Below, piece by piece: positions 1 through 6,026 of a stretch of DNA of 10,689 nucleotides. Numbering within the stretch: position 1 is the first letter of the stretch; every line of letters starts with the position of its first letter. This DNA comes from SIAJ01 sp036266155 (GTDB taxonomy: Bacteria; Planctomycetota; Planctomycetia; Gemmatales; Gemmataceae). The translations under genes were made by a program, and so were the position numbers. The stretch spans positions 1-10,689 of the forward strand of contig DATANR010000150.1 in NCBI GenBank assembly GCA_036266155.1, read 5' to 3'. The notes below the pieces were generated by a model. It was given only the letters and a program-made list of their open reading frames with translations, was not told where the DNA came from and did not search any database.

Positions 1-123
1 CTACGGGCCATCCTTGGCCTCCCGCTGGGTGATGAGTGACACCAGCATTCTGGCGGGAGCCGAGGATACGAGCCAGACCAACTCAGCGACGACCAAACCT
101 CTTGTCAGCACGCAGTTTCTGGC
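1..123. other. Unassigned sequence beyond the broken hsdM
   Basis: After the point where hsdM homology stops, no recognisable gene continues to the window edge. On the minus strand one frame is open from a TAG near 125 down to a TAG at 1-3 and reads like protein (about 39 codons), but it has no start codon of its own that I would defend and I recognise no family. It may be the tail of whatever inserted into or recombined with hsdM. Only the sequence left of the window could settle this. Confidence 0.3.
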
Positions 124-553
124 CTAACTTTGTGCCATTCATTCCTGACCCCTTCTTTCCTTCGCTGGCCGCCTTCTCAAGAAGTCCTTCGTAGGCGTGA
201 GCCTTCACGTCCACCCCGAGCGCCGTCCATTCAGTTTCGTCGATGAGGTTGACGAGACGTTTCAGGTTGACCGGATTGCTGAACCGGGACTGAGCCCCGG
301 AATAGATGTCGCCCAAGATGCCGGGCTGCTTCCCGAGCGTGCGAAGCACTTCGATGTAGTGGTCCGTGAGTTCCGTACCGGCCTTGTCGCGGAGCTTTGG
401 CCAATCGCAACCGGCAGGCACCGCAACCTCGCGCTCCGAAGCCATCTTCAGGAACAGCAGGTAGGTAATCTGCTCAATGTAGTCGCCATAGTCGACGCCA
501 TCATGGCGCAGCGTGTGGCAGAAGCCCCAGAGCTTTTGAACAATGTCGGTCAT
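83..553 (-). pseudogene. hsdM: Type I restriction-modification methyltransferase subunit (HsdM), N-terminal remnant
   Basis: Intact HsdM uses S-adenosylmethionine to methylate adenine at the site chosen by HsdS and is also part of the restriction complex. What remains is about 135 residues of the helical N-terminal HsdM_N domain: the opening LWGFCHTLRHDGVDYGDYIE and the following LLFLKMASER are typical. The residues near the end, EKAASEGKKGSG, are those that normally lead straight into the YFTPR segment and the methyltransferase fold. Here the frame instead runs through a REP-like sequence and stops about 20 codons later, so the SAM-binding motif and the NPPF catalytic motif are absent. The start at 553 is well supported: an AGGAG sits 3 bases upstream and overlaps the stop of the preceding gene, 6 bases away. 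The protein should be inactive as a methylase. Confidence is high for the family and for the truncation. Confidence 0.87.
124..152 (-). repeat. REP-like repeat fragment at the hsdM break
   Basis: Read on the minus strand, the segment begins GGGGTCAGGAATGAATGGCA and continues to about position 124. The opening GGGGTCAGG resembles the conserved end of REP-type palindromic units and of elements mobilised by REP-associated (Y1/IS200-like) transposases; that link is from memory and not searched. It starts exactly where the hsdM reading frame stops resembling HsdM, which makes an insertion or recombination here the simplest explanation of the break. Only one copy is visible in this window, so repetitiveness itself is not shown. 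Confidence 0.35.
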
Positions 554-559
554 GAACTC

Positions 560-1075
560 CTAGTCCTCTTCCTCTGCATAGCCAACGGGCAATTCGTTCC
601 ACATGTCAGGGTCGCCGTCGTCATCCCAATCCGCTACCGAATCGCCAAAATCTTCAAAATCGACTTTCACCTTCTCGAACTCAGCATGTCCCAAGAAGTC
701 GTTCGCCCAGGATTGAGCCGTTTCGAGGTCGTTCTCTTCAAGGCGCCCATCGCGGCTAACCGCGAAAATCGTCTTCGACTCGTTGTCGGTACCGCACTCG
801 CCATAGAACGATTCGCCGGTTTGAAGTTCAAGCCGTTCGCGGTCAATCGTCATGCCCAGCCAGTATTGTCCCGAGTCATACTTCTTGACCAGTAAGAAAG
901 TGATTCCGACTTCTTCGGTCACCAGAGGTAGCCGTTGGAGCGCGTGCAGGAGCATTCCGCAATAGTGGACATGCCGTGCCGAGATGTCACTTCGCGCCAG
1001 CACCTTTCGGACGGCGGCGATGAGAGTGTCGACGATTGACTTTTCTTCGGGAAGGAATCGAAAGGTGCTGCTCAT
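560..1075 (-). CDS. Acidic hypothetical protein between hsdR and hsdM
   Basis: 171 residues, soluble, with no signal peptide or membrane segment. I do not recognise the family. The first part (about 1-60) looks helical; the middle (about 60-110) looks like a beta-rich domain with segments such as GITFLLVKKYDSGQYWLGM. The tail is strikingly acidic: 15 of the last 34 residues are Asp or Glu. The start ATG overlaps the hsdR stop as ATGA, and the stop lies 6 bases before hsdM, whose ribosome-binding site overlaps it. The three genes were therefore one translationally coupled operon, and this protein was presumably made in step with the restriction enzyme. The reading frame is intact although both neighbours are broken. 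An accessory, immunity-like or DNA-mimic role is conceivable from the charge and position alone, but that is speculation. Confidence is high that it is a real gene and low for any function. Confidence 0.8.
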   Translation of the reverse strand: MSSTFRFLPEEKSIVDTLIAAVRKVLARSDISARHVHYCGMLLHALQRLPLVTEEVGITFLLVKKYDSGQYWLGMTIDRERLELQTGESFYGECGTDNESKTIFAVSRDGRLEENDLETAQSWANDFLGHAEFEKVKVDFEDFGDSVADWDDDGDPDMWNELPVGYAEEED

Positions 1076-2132
1076 GCGGCCAAAGCCTCATTCAGTTCCG
1101 AAAGAAGATGTTCCAGTTTTCCGCCGAAGACCTTGTTCGCCTGTCCCCAACCACCTTCGCGGAAAAGAACTGGCACGTCTTCAAAGTCGCTCTTTTCGAT
1201 TGAAAGATTCTCGACCAGATGTTCGCGGATGCGAGCCAGCCACCGCATCTCGTCAGCCGAAAGCGTCTTGCCCACCGTTAGCGTAGCGATTGCTTTGTCG
1301 ACCCGCTCCGCAGCCGTGAGCAGGGGAGCAGCCTCATCCGCGGCGTGCTTCACCATCGAGATGATGTCGACGAGTGGCTTGTGATACTTCGCCTCGTGAG
1401 CCTTCCGAAGGTTTTCTTCGGTGAATTTGTGCTTGGTCGTTCCAAGCTTGCGGCGAAGCTCGCCAAGGGCTTCGGTGCCCCACTCTTTGGGTCGCTCGAA
1501 CAGGATACGGATTGCGTCAACGTGGTCCGGATTGAGCCGAACGTACGCAGCAAAGAGCTTGAGGTAGTCTTCTGGCTGATGCTCTTTCCCCGTCCCATCG
1601 CGGATGAGCCATTTTGACGTGACCGTGTCGACCGCCTCGTGTGCGACGACGAAGCCTCGCTGCGGCCGCGGATAGTTCACAAGCAAGTCTTGAAAAGTTT
1701 CGCTACGCAGAAGCGTCATCGTCTCGGTGAAGTTCTTCGCGAGCATGTCTTTGAGCTTGCTGGCGAACGCCGCGAGGTCGCCCCCCGGAACGAACGCGGC
1801 GAACTGTTCGCGGGCTTCGCCTGACATTTCCTTGTCGATGCGATGGAGCCGTTTCACCAGACAGCCCACGTTGTAGGCCCGGTCTTTGTTCGCCCAAATG
1901 TCGTCAACGACTTCCTTGATTGTGCGACTAGGCTTTTCCGGCGGTTCGCGTGTGAACGCCGACGCCTTGCGGAAGTATTCCAAAAGCGTTCCGTCGAAAC
2001 CGTCGAACACAGTGAAGTGCGACTTGTCCGGGTATTTGTCGCCCTTCCGGGTTCCGCGGCCAAGCATCTGTTCGAACAGAATGCGTGATTTCACCGGGCG
2101 CAGGAAAACGATGAATTCCAGGTCGGGGGGCT
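1072..2132 (-). pseudogene. hsdR: Type I restriction endonuclease/translocase subunit (HsdR), C-terminal remnant
   Basis: HsdR is the motor and nuclease subunit of type I restriction enzymes. The remnant, about 351 residues, begins inside the second helicase lobe at PDLEFIVFLRPVKSRILFEQ, where the first residues are what is left of the motif V region. Superfamily 2 motif VI follows at once (QMLGRGTRKG), and then the long helical C-terminal domain typical of EcoEI-type R subunits, which contacts the methylase core. The N-terminal nuclease, the Walker A and B motifs and the first helicase lobe are missing, so it cannot cut or translocate DNA. An in-frame ATG at 2202 opens a frame that covers this part, but its first 25 codons come from the IS66 element in the wrong frame and are not HsdR. 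The 3' end is intact and overlaps the next gene by 4 bases. Confidence 0.87.
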
Positions 2133-3188
2133 GCGCAGGACCGGTAGGATTTCGGTCTGGAACGCCCAACGGCTGAGCGTCCCATCGCGGACGCGTTTCC
2201 AATGGCCCAGCAACACGTCGGCCTGACGCAGCAAGTCGTCGCCGATTGCTCGGCCCGCGTTGTCGCGGTCAATCATCGCCTGAAAATCACGGCGTAAATG
2301 CGCCCAGCACAATTGCCGACGCTCCGGTGGCAGATGACTGTACGCGCCATAGCGATCACTGGTCACGACCTGGTCGGGTTGCGGACCCATCAGGCAATGG
2401 AAGGCCGCGCGAGACCGTGCCGAATGAATGGCGAAGACGGCCACGAGCCGCGTGGCCGCCACCCACAACCAACAGCGTTGCTTGCCTTCCTTCCAGCCCG
2501 TTTCATCGACGTTGACCGGCGGCTGCTGCACATAGGCTTGGGCCTCGGCCACGACCGGCTGCACCAACACGGCCGTGTCCTGTTCCAAAGCACAGATCTG
2601 CCCGGTGCTGATGTCGATGCCCAAGACTCCCGCGCACAACGCCTCGGCTTTGCGCTTGCTGAGCCGATATTCGCCGCTGAGCAGCGCCAACAACGCTTGC
2701 AAGCGTGGCCCATATTCGTGCCGAGCTTCGAGCGGGACGGGTGCTCGCGTCGTTGCGGCGCATTGCATACAAGTCAAGCGATGGATGCGATATTCGGTGA
2801 CGGCAGGCGCCAGGGTGGGCAATTCGACGACTTGACGGCACTGCGGATGTGGGTCTTGACCGAGCAACAGGCAACCGCAATCGGCACAGGCTTCCGGAAC
2901 AACCGCCATGATGGACGTTGGCTGCCGCAGGGGCCGCCGATGCCGTTGATGACCTGGCTGGCCGCCGCGCCGCTTGCCCGAGGGCCCTTTCGGAGGCGCC
3001 GGCTTCTTGGACAACGGATCGCTGGATGGCGGTTTGGACGAGTTCGATGAATTCTGGTTGAGCCGTTCTTTGAGAGCCGCCACCTCCGCCCGCAAGCGGC
3101 TATTCTCGTCAACCAACCAACGAACCAAAGCGGCCACTTCCGGCGGCAACGCCGCGAGGACGTCCGGACTCAGCTCTGGCGGTTCCAT
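2091..3188 (-). pseudogene. IS66-family transposase, C-terminally truncated
   Basis: Counting from the ATG at 3188, residues about 15-45 form an acidic-to-basic amphipathic helix with regular Leu spacing (likely coiled coil), followed by the Ser/Pro-rich linker NQNSSNSSKPPSSDP typical of the family. A zinc-binding domain with Cys pairs at 101/104 and 140/143 comes next, then the DDE nuclease fold with Asp228 (VDETGW) and Asp278 (SDRYGAY). The family's third catalytic residue, Glu in an NNxAER-type motif, should follow but does not. Homology ends at TEILPVLR and the last 13 residues are read out of frame from hsdR. A GTG 15 bases further upstream is an alternative start; the ATG gives the more usual family N-terminus (MEPPELSPD). 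Neither has a clear ribosome-binding site. Confidence 0.87.
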
Positions 3189-3249
3189 GCCAGTTGCCAA
3201 CACTACAACGACAGCAAGACCATTCCAAGAGCAGTTCGTGAACGGTTAC
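2130..3249 (-). mobile_element. IS66-family insertion sequence, 3' end deleted
   Basis: The element runs on the minus strand. Its 5' end is placed at 3249 because reading leftwards from there gives GTAACCGTTCACGAACTGC, and ends beginning GTAA are a known trait of the IS66 family. Only the transposase gene (the tnpC equivalent) is present; no tnpA or tnpB is visible in the 61 bases ahead of it, as in the single-gene branch of the family. The 3' end, with the second inverted repeat and the last part of the transposase, is missing: IS sequence changes directly to hsdR sequence around 2130-2135. A target duplication therefore cannot be checked. With one end and the catalytic Glu lost, the copy should not move by itself. 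The family call is firm; the exact left end is moderately supported. Confidence 0.8.
3231..3249 (-). repeat. Putative left terminal inverted repeat of the IS66 element
   Basis: On the minus strand this reads GTAACCGTTCACGAACTGC, starting with the GTAA characteristic of IS66-family ends and lying about 60 bases ahead of the transposase ATG, a normal leader length. Its partner at the other end has been deleted, so it cannot be confirmed as an inverted repeat from this window. The flank beyond it (AACTGGCC, 3250-3257) would be one copy of the usual 8-bp target duplication. Confidence 0.45.
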
Positions 3250-3299
3250 AACTGGCCAATGTCCTCAGACAGATTCCAATCCCGGCCGAGTAAAGGGCT

Positions 3300-3809
3300 A
3301 TGCATCCCGATGACGCGGCCATCGTGATCATTCGCAACCACCGCTTCTCGCGATGGCCGGCCGTAGTCCTGTCTTCGGTGGGGGCGGTTTTGCTTTTCGG
3401 CGTGGGTGTTTTGCTAGCAATCGGCGCTTGGCCGCCTCAGATCTCGCTGTTGACGATGGCAGTGATCGTGGCCGCCTCTACCGCGGTTTGCTTCGGAGCA
3501 TTGACGCGGTTCGTCGTCACCGGCCTGAAGTTGACGGATGTCCTTCAGCCCTATCCGGCCGGCACTGTCTATTCACCCACCAATATCAAGCGCATCAATT
3601 TCGCGCCGGACCCGTGCGAGGACTATCACGATTCGCCGCTGCCGATCCGACTCGTGGAAATCAAGGTCGATCCTACCCGTGGCCGTTCGATTCGAATCAT
3701 CGCCAGCGTCGGCGATGGTCGGCGGTTGCGGGATTGGGCGGTTCGCAAAGGCGTCGAGATATTTGACCCGACGAACATGTTGGTGGAAACGCCGGGGCAG
3801 ACCGTGTGA
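3300..3809 (+). CDS. Hypothetical two-helix membrane protein
   Basis: 169 residues. After a short basic N-terminus (RNHRFSRW) there are two hydrophobic helices, about residues 20-42 and 49-72, then a soluble C-terminal domain of about 95 residues with alternating hydrophobic positions, likely beta-rich (for example IRLVEIKVD and SIRIIASVG). The layout resembles small bacterial membrane proteins with a PH-like domain, but I cannot assign it to a family. The ATG at 3300 is the first start after an in-frame TAA at 3291, with an A/G-rich stretch (AAAGGG) 3 bases upstream. The gene begins only 50 bases from the end of the IS66 copy, so the insertion may have removed or replaced part of its promoter. 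No close downstream partner exists: the next gene is about 200 bases away. Confidence 0.7.
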   Translation: MHPDDAAIVIIRNHRFSRWPAVVLSSVGAVLLFGVGVLLAIGAWPPQISLLTMAVIVAASTAVCFGALTRFVVTGLKLTDVLQPYPAGTVYSPTNIKRINFAPDPCEDYHDSPLPIRLVEIKVDPTRGRSIRIIASVGDGRRLRDWAVRKGVEIFDPTNMLVETPGQTV

Positions 3810-4006
3810 TGGCAACGCACGACAAGGAAGTCGGTGACGTGACGACTCACAATCGTCGGCTGGGCCGACTGTCAGAAAAGTCAGCCTCCGCGATTTGACC
3901 AAACGACCGGGTCGGCGGACAGCAGCAGTATTTTGCATAGACCAGACGCAACGTCGTTCCAATCCTAAGTACCAATGTTGGAACGGGGCCCTCTGGTGAA
4001 CTGTCC
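3810..4006. other. Intergenic region ahead of the sugar kinase
   Basis: About 197 bases. It contains a short perfect hairpin at 3855-3869 (GTCGGC, loop TGG, GCCGAC) without a following T-run, so it is at best a weak terminator for the upstream gene, and the inverted repeat at 3955-3985 listed separately. A 29-codon frame from the ATG at 3808 is open but featureless. I see no convincing pair of promoter hexamers. Confidence 0.4.
3955..3985. promoter_or_regulatory. Operator-like inverted repeat upstream of the FGGY kinase
   Basis: CGTTCCAA at 3955-3962 and TTGGAACG at 3978-3985 are perfect reverse complements, 8 bp each, separated by 15 bases. The right arm ends 21 bases before the kinase start. 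Arm length and spacing suit the binding site of a dimeric transcription factor, such as a sugar-responsive repressor, or a hairpin in the leader RNA; there is no T-run, so a terminator is unlikely. No regulator gene lies next to it. Confidence 0.4.
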
Positions 4007-5521
4007 ATGCTCTCATCCAAATCAATCATCACGGGCTGGGATTTCAGCACCGGCGCCGTCAAGTGTTTAGCATTTGATCTCGCCGGTCAGGTCGTCGCTG
4101 AAGTCCGGTATCCGACGGATCTTTGGACCGAGGGTGGTGTTTCCGAACTGAACCTTCTCGAACTGGAAGGTCAAGCGCGTGCCAGCACCCGCGCGATTGC
4201 TGCCCGGCTCCGTGAATTAGGCCGGCTCGAAGACTGGGTTGCGGGCGGCATTTCGGCGACGCATCACACGTCAGGCCGTGTCGATGCACTTGGCAATCAG
4301 GTTCGCCGGGCGATTTGTTGGAACGATCAGACGCTGGCGAAATACCACGCGAAGGGCCTCGAACGCCTGGGTGGGCCTGCGCGAGTGAACGAATTGATCG
4401 GCGGACCGTGGGCGGTCCGTTACGGTCTTAGTCATCTGGTGAAGGATGAGGAAACACTCGCCGAGAAGGATTGGCAGCGGACGGCGTTCATTGCTCCGCA
4501 CGGACCATGTGCTGGGGGCTATTTGACCGGTCGCTTCGACGTGACGAGCGTGTCGTCGGCCGCGTCCAGTGGGATCATGAACCTCCGGACCAATCGGTGG
4601 CGGCGTGAAATGCTCGACGGCCTTGCTCAGCCGGAACATCGGGAACTGGCATGGAAACAGCTGCCCAAAATCATCGAGGACATGAACGAGCCAATTGGGC
4701 CACTCTCGGATGCGGCGGCGATCGACGCGGGTTTGCCCACGGGCCATCGACCGCTGATTTTTCCAACGCTCGACGATCAGGCTGCCGGCCTTGTCGGCGG
4801 CGGGGCCGTCGATGCCGGGCAGGTTGCGATCATCCTCGGAAACTCGGCCGTGGTGAACTCCTCCGCGGCGACGGCACCACAATCCGGCTCCCTTGATGCG
4901 ATGAAGTTGAATTGGGGGCCCTACCTCTGGATGCGCTGCTATAGCAATGGCGCCCAGTTCCTCGATCGGGTCGTCGGCGCCAAGCCGGACCGGGAAGCAC
5001 TTGAAAAGGCTGCCAGAGGCGTGCCGGCCGGCTGCAACGGGACGGCCGTACTGCCGTTCGTGCTTTCAGAACCATCGATCGGACTGACGTCGCCGCGGTT
5101 TCAATGGGTGCCGTCGGAACCTAGTGATGCCGGCACGCGCTTTCGCGCTTCGCTAGAGGCACTCGCCTACCTGATCGGGTTGGCGGTTCGGGAACACGAA
5201 GCGGCCGGGCAAAAAATCACGCGACTAACGGTGTCCGGAGGGATCGCACGCAGTCGACTGATGCTGGAAATCCTCGCCAGCGTCATTGGCCGACCGTTGC
5301 AGCAACTCGTGTCGGATGAAGGAACCGCGCTCGGCGCCGCGGTGGTGGCGCTTGCGGGGATGCAAACGCAGATGCGACGAAGAGCGGGTGACGCGAGGCC
5401 GTTCACCGTGGCCGACGCTGTATCCGCCCTCGTGCAATTCCGCGAACCCGTTGCGCCGAATCGAGAATGGCAAGGCGTCTATGCGAAAGGGATCGAAGAG
5501 TTTCGGACGCGGATTCGCTAA
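4007..5521 (+). CDS. FGGY-family carbohydrate kinase (xylulokinase-like)
   Basis: 504 residues, the normal length for the family. FGGY kinases transfer the gamma-phosphate of ATP to a sugar or polyol in the cytoplasm. The N-terminal lobe starts with the phosphate-1 segment GWDFSTGAVKCLAFD (Asp12). A WND motif at 105-107 (AICWNDQ) contributes to sugar binding. LDDQAAGLVGGG at 255-266 carries the likely catalytic base, Asp257. ILGNSAV (277-282) corresponds to the phosphate-2 loop, and SGGIARS (410-416) to the adenosine-binding motif of the C-terminal lobe. All functional landmarks are present, so it should be active. The closest named relative is xylulokinase, but substrate cannot be read from sequence here and no isomerase, epimerase or transporter gene is adjacent. 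The ATG at 4007 fits the family N-terminus although the ribosome-binding site is weak. It is transcribed alone, ending at the hairpin at 5538-5569. Confidence 0.88.
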   Translation: MLSSKSIITGWDFSTGAVKCLAFDLAGQVVAEVRYPTDLWTEGGVSELNLLELEGQARASTRAIAARLRELGRLEDWVAGGISATHHTSGRVDALGNQVRRAICWNDQTLAKYHAKGLERLGGPARVNELIGGPWAVRYGLSHLVKDEETLAEKDWQRTAFIAPHGPCAGGYLTGRFDVTSVSSAASSGIMNLRTNRWRREMLDGLAQPEHRELAWKQLPKIIEDMNEPIGPLSDAAAIDAGLPTGHRPLIFPTLDDQAAGLVGGGAVDAGQVAIILGNSAVVNSSAATAPQSGSLDAMKLNWGPYLWMRCYSNGAQFLDRVVGAKPDREALEKAARGVPAGCNGTAVLPFVLSEPSIGLTSPRFQWVPSEPSDAGTRFRASLEALAYLIGLAVREHEAAGQKITRLTVSGGIARSRLMLEILASVIGRPLQQLVSDEGTALGAAVVALAGMQTQMRRRAGDARPFTVADAVSALVQFREPVAPNREWQGVYAKGIEEFRTRIR

Positions 5522-5537
5522 CAGGCAATCTTCGGTG

Positions 5538-5569
5538 GCCCACAGCGCCACCTTGGTGGCGCTGTGGGC
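5538..5569. terminator. Strong hairpin between convergent genes, probable bidirectional terminator
   Basis: A perfect 15-bp stem (5538-5552 with 5555-5569, running from GCCCACAGCGCCACC inward) has a 2-base TT gap that would force a slightly larger loop. It lies 17 bases after the kinase stop and 15 bases after the stop of the opposing lipoprotein gene. On the plus strand it is followed by the moderately T-rich TTGTCGTTT; there is no clear U-tract on the other strand. Position and strength favour transcription termination for both genes. Confidence 0.75.
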
Positions 5570-5584
5570 TTGTCGTTTGCAAGC

Positions 5585-5962
5585 CTACTTCCCGTCGATT
5601 GTCACGTTGACGTTCGCCTTCTTGTTCGCCCCGTTCAGGAAAATACGATACGCCTCCTTGGCGGGGATCGTGGCGTCGAGCGAGGCTTCCTTGGCGCCTT
5701 TCGAACTGGCAACGATGCCCGACTTCAAAGTGGCTGGGTCAAAATCCTTCGCGCCGCCAGGGATATCCTTCTCAAGCACCACCCAGATGTTCACCGGTTG
5801 ATCGGACGCCATCGTCACCTTCAATTTCTGCTCGCTGACGGGTGCACTAATGAAGATGTTGTGCGATTCACCGACATCGAGTGAGACGGAATTCTGCTGA
5901 TGCAGCTTGGCGCAGCCGGCCAGAGCCACCACGGCCAGCAACCCGATCGTTCGCAATCTCAT
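5585..5962 (-). CDS. Small lipoprotein of unknown function
   Basis: 125 residues from the chosen start at 5962. The N-terminus MRLRTIGLLAVVALAGCAKL is a textbook lipoprotein signal: two Arg, a hydrophobic stretch, and the lipobox LAGC with Cys17 as the lipidated residue. Ala at +2 suggests the outer membrane rather than retention in the inner one. The mature part of about 108 residues looks like a single beta-rich domain and is Lys/Asp-rich; I recognise no family. The frame is open upstream to 6037, but that would put 25 residues ahead of the signal and overlap the preceding gene; the ATG at 5962 has GGGGA 6 bases before it. It follows the 585-residue exported protein by 64 bases on the same strand, so the two may be co-transcribed and act together in the envelope. 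Confidence 0.8.
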   Translation of the reverse strand: MRLRTIGLLAVVALAGCAKLHQQNSVSLDVGESHNIFISAPVSEQKLKVTMASDQPVNIWVVLEKDIPGGAKDFDPATLKSGIVASSKGAKEASLDATIPAKEAYRIFLNGANKKANVNVTIDGK

Positions 5963-6026
5963 GAGCAGTCCCCAAATGATAACGATGAATTTCGTAGCAA
6001 AGTAGGTGCGGAAAATCATAAGGCCG

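Noticed and set aside
197..895. Long plus-strand open frame across the hsdM and acidic-protein genes.
   Set aside because: It is antisense to two recognised or well-structured minus-strand genes and shows no family features.
2133..2202. In-frame ATG at 2202 that would give a 376-residue protein covering the HsdR remnant.
   Set aside because: The first 25 codons are the IS66 gene read out of frame; it is a chance fusion with no ribosome-binding site.
3051..3293. Plus-strand open stretch of about 80 codons ending in TAA at 3291, with protein-like composition near its end.
   Set aside because: Most of it lies inside the IS66 transposase gene and the IS leader on the other strand, it has no start codon in a sensible place, and the likely IS end at 3249 cuts through it.
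3808..3897. 29-codon frame starting with ATG overlapping the stop of the small membrane protein.
   Set aside because: Too short and featureless, with no homology I can recall; the coupling-like overlap alone is not enough.
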